Part shown: positions 22,856 to 23,327 of the stretch, piece by piece
Numbering within the stretch: the first letter of the stretch is position 1
Layout of the letters: each line of letters opens with the position of its first letter
Source: Aigarchaeota archaeon
Lineage (GTDB): Archaea; Thermoproteota; Nitrososphaeria_A; Caldarchaeales; Wolframiiraptoraceae
Assembly: GCA_025059415.1 (NCBI GenBank)
Contig: JANXDQ010000004.1
Span: 21,228-44,554 of the forward strand
Direction of reading: 5' to 3'
DNA length: 23,327 nucleotides
Notes under the pieces: generated by a model
Seen by the model: the letters and a program-made list of their open reading frames with translations, nothing else
What the model was told of the DNA's origin: nothing
Databases searched by the model: none
Position numbers and translations under genes: made by a program

Positions 22856-23327
22856 CTAGGGAGGTGGCTCCTCCTGAGAATCGCAACGGACATATGATAT
22901 ATCCTTCGGTATCTCTTTGTCGCCCTCTATTACCCTCACTTGCACTTTCTCAATCACGCAAACATCGATTTCCCCACCATCTTCATAATCCTGGATTCCG
23001 TAGTCCGCCTCCTTGGAGCCGAGGTAGGTTCTTTCACTCAACATGCCCTTCGCATTCTCAATTCTAATTGTGTAGGTTATCTTCTCGGGAGCGTTTCCCT
23101 TTATCGTGAAATCGAAATTTCCCAGGTACATCTCTCCTGGGTAAAGTTTTGGAATAGGTTTTAAGTCTATTTTCTTTCCGCCGAGTTCTATGATGACGTT
23201 AATTTCTTTAAGTGGCTCCGGAAATGTTTCAAGAGATATAATATACGGGATCGTTACCTTCCCCTCGCTCCCTCTAACTATAAGTGTCAGGTTTTTGTGT
23301 ATCGCATCCACTCTAAGGGGGGCGATC
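22856..23327 (-). CDS. C-terminal part of a beta-rich, possibly surface protein, cut by window edge
   Basis: About 157 codons open from the right edge to TAG at 22856. GTG at 23311 is a possible start, but the frame stays open to the window end and reads smoothly into APLRVDAIHKNLTLIV, so this is more likely the end of a longer protein. The sequence alternates hydrophobic and polar residues in short strands, with KLYPGEMYLGNFDFTIKGN and KITYTIRIENAKG, the style of CARDB-like or COG1361-type immunoglobulin-fold domains in archaeal surface proteins. It ends in an acidic and proline tail (SQEEPPP). Two cysteines lie near the end. No transmembrane segment is in the visible part. I cannot assign a function. 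It converges with the tRNA gene. Confidence 0.6.
   Translation of the reverse strand, partial: IAPLRVDAIHKNLTLIVRGSEGKVTIPYIISLETFPEPLKEINVIIELGGKKIDLKPIPKLYPGEMYLGNFDFTIKGNAPEKITYTIRIENAKGMLSERTYLGSKEADYGIQDYEDGGEIDVCVIEKVQVRVIEGDKEIPKDISYVRCDSQEEPPP

Noticed and set aside
22697..22897. A 66-codon plus-strand open frame
   Set aside because: It runs straight through the tRNA-Ser gene, whose stems all pair. It is not a protein gene.
1..23327. CRISPR arrays, insertion sequences or prophage parts
   Set aside because: No regularly spaced repeats, transposase motifs or terminal inverted repeats were seen. Genes are densely packed, with no gap over 300 bases.

Overview
The window is archaeal. It contains ribosomal protein L14e, Cbf5 pseudouridine synthase, a GEK1-type D-aminoacyl-tRNA deacylase, class I lysyl-tRNA synthetase, the archaeal AsnRS-like asparagine synthetase, a tungsten-type aldehyde:ferredoxin oxidoreductase (AOR), and an intron-bearing tRNA-Ser. 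Most transcription units have an AT-rich TATA-like box centred about 26 bases upstream of the start codon, so leaderless mRNAs are probably common. Codon use is rich in AGG/AGA and ATA. The gene set suggests an anaerobic, peptide-using, probably thermophilic member of the TACK group. Class I LysRS argues against Sulfolobales. I cannot name a lineage with confidence.

Region by region: (1) 1-1922, minus strand: a COG2521-type methyltransferase followed by lysS, which runs off the left edge. (2) 1989-3846, plus strand: dtdA, then a MoaD-like sulfur carrier and its MoeB/ThiF/UbaA-like E1 enzyme. (3) 8944-3871, minus strand: moeA, moeA fused to a periplasmic-binding-protein-like domain, and AOR. 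These face the moaD-moeB pair and together make a tungsto/molybdopterin module. (4) 9064-12039, plus strand: asparagine synthetase, a stand-alone THUMP protein, L14e and Cbf5 (translation and RNA modification). (5) 18914-12045, minus strand: a complete dipeptide/oligopeptide ABC transporter (binding protein, two permeases, two ATPases with C-terminal four-Cys motifs), then an M20 metallopeptidase with its own promoter. (6) 19011-22576: a hydantoin/Asp-Glu racemase-like gene diverging from an overlapping three-gene operon (DUF917, a second racemase-like protein, and an M29/NicX-like metalloenzyme). (7) 22702-22797: tRNA-Ser(GGA) with a very short intron, followed by the C-terminal part of a beta-rich, possibly surface protein that continues past the right edge.

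The most interesting part is 12045-22576. A peptide-type importer sits beside two different hydantoin-racemase-like enzymes, a DUF917 protein and a metalloenzyme whose ligands look more like those of a ring-cleaving dioxygenase (NicX) than of an M29 aminopeptidase. This looks like an uptake and breakdown system for a nitrogen compound such as a cyclic amide, modified amino acid or D-peptide. The substrate is unknown. No known hydantoinase (HyuA/HyuB) or deformylase is visible here. The second notable system is the AOR/cofactor module. Its E1-like enzyme keeps all adenylation residues but has methionine where ThiF/UbaA-type enzymes carry the catalytic cysteine.
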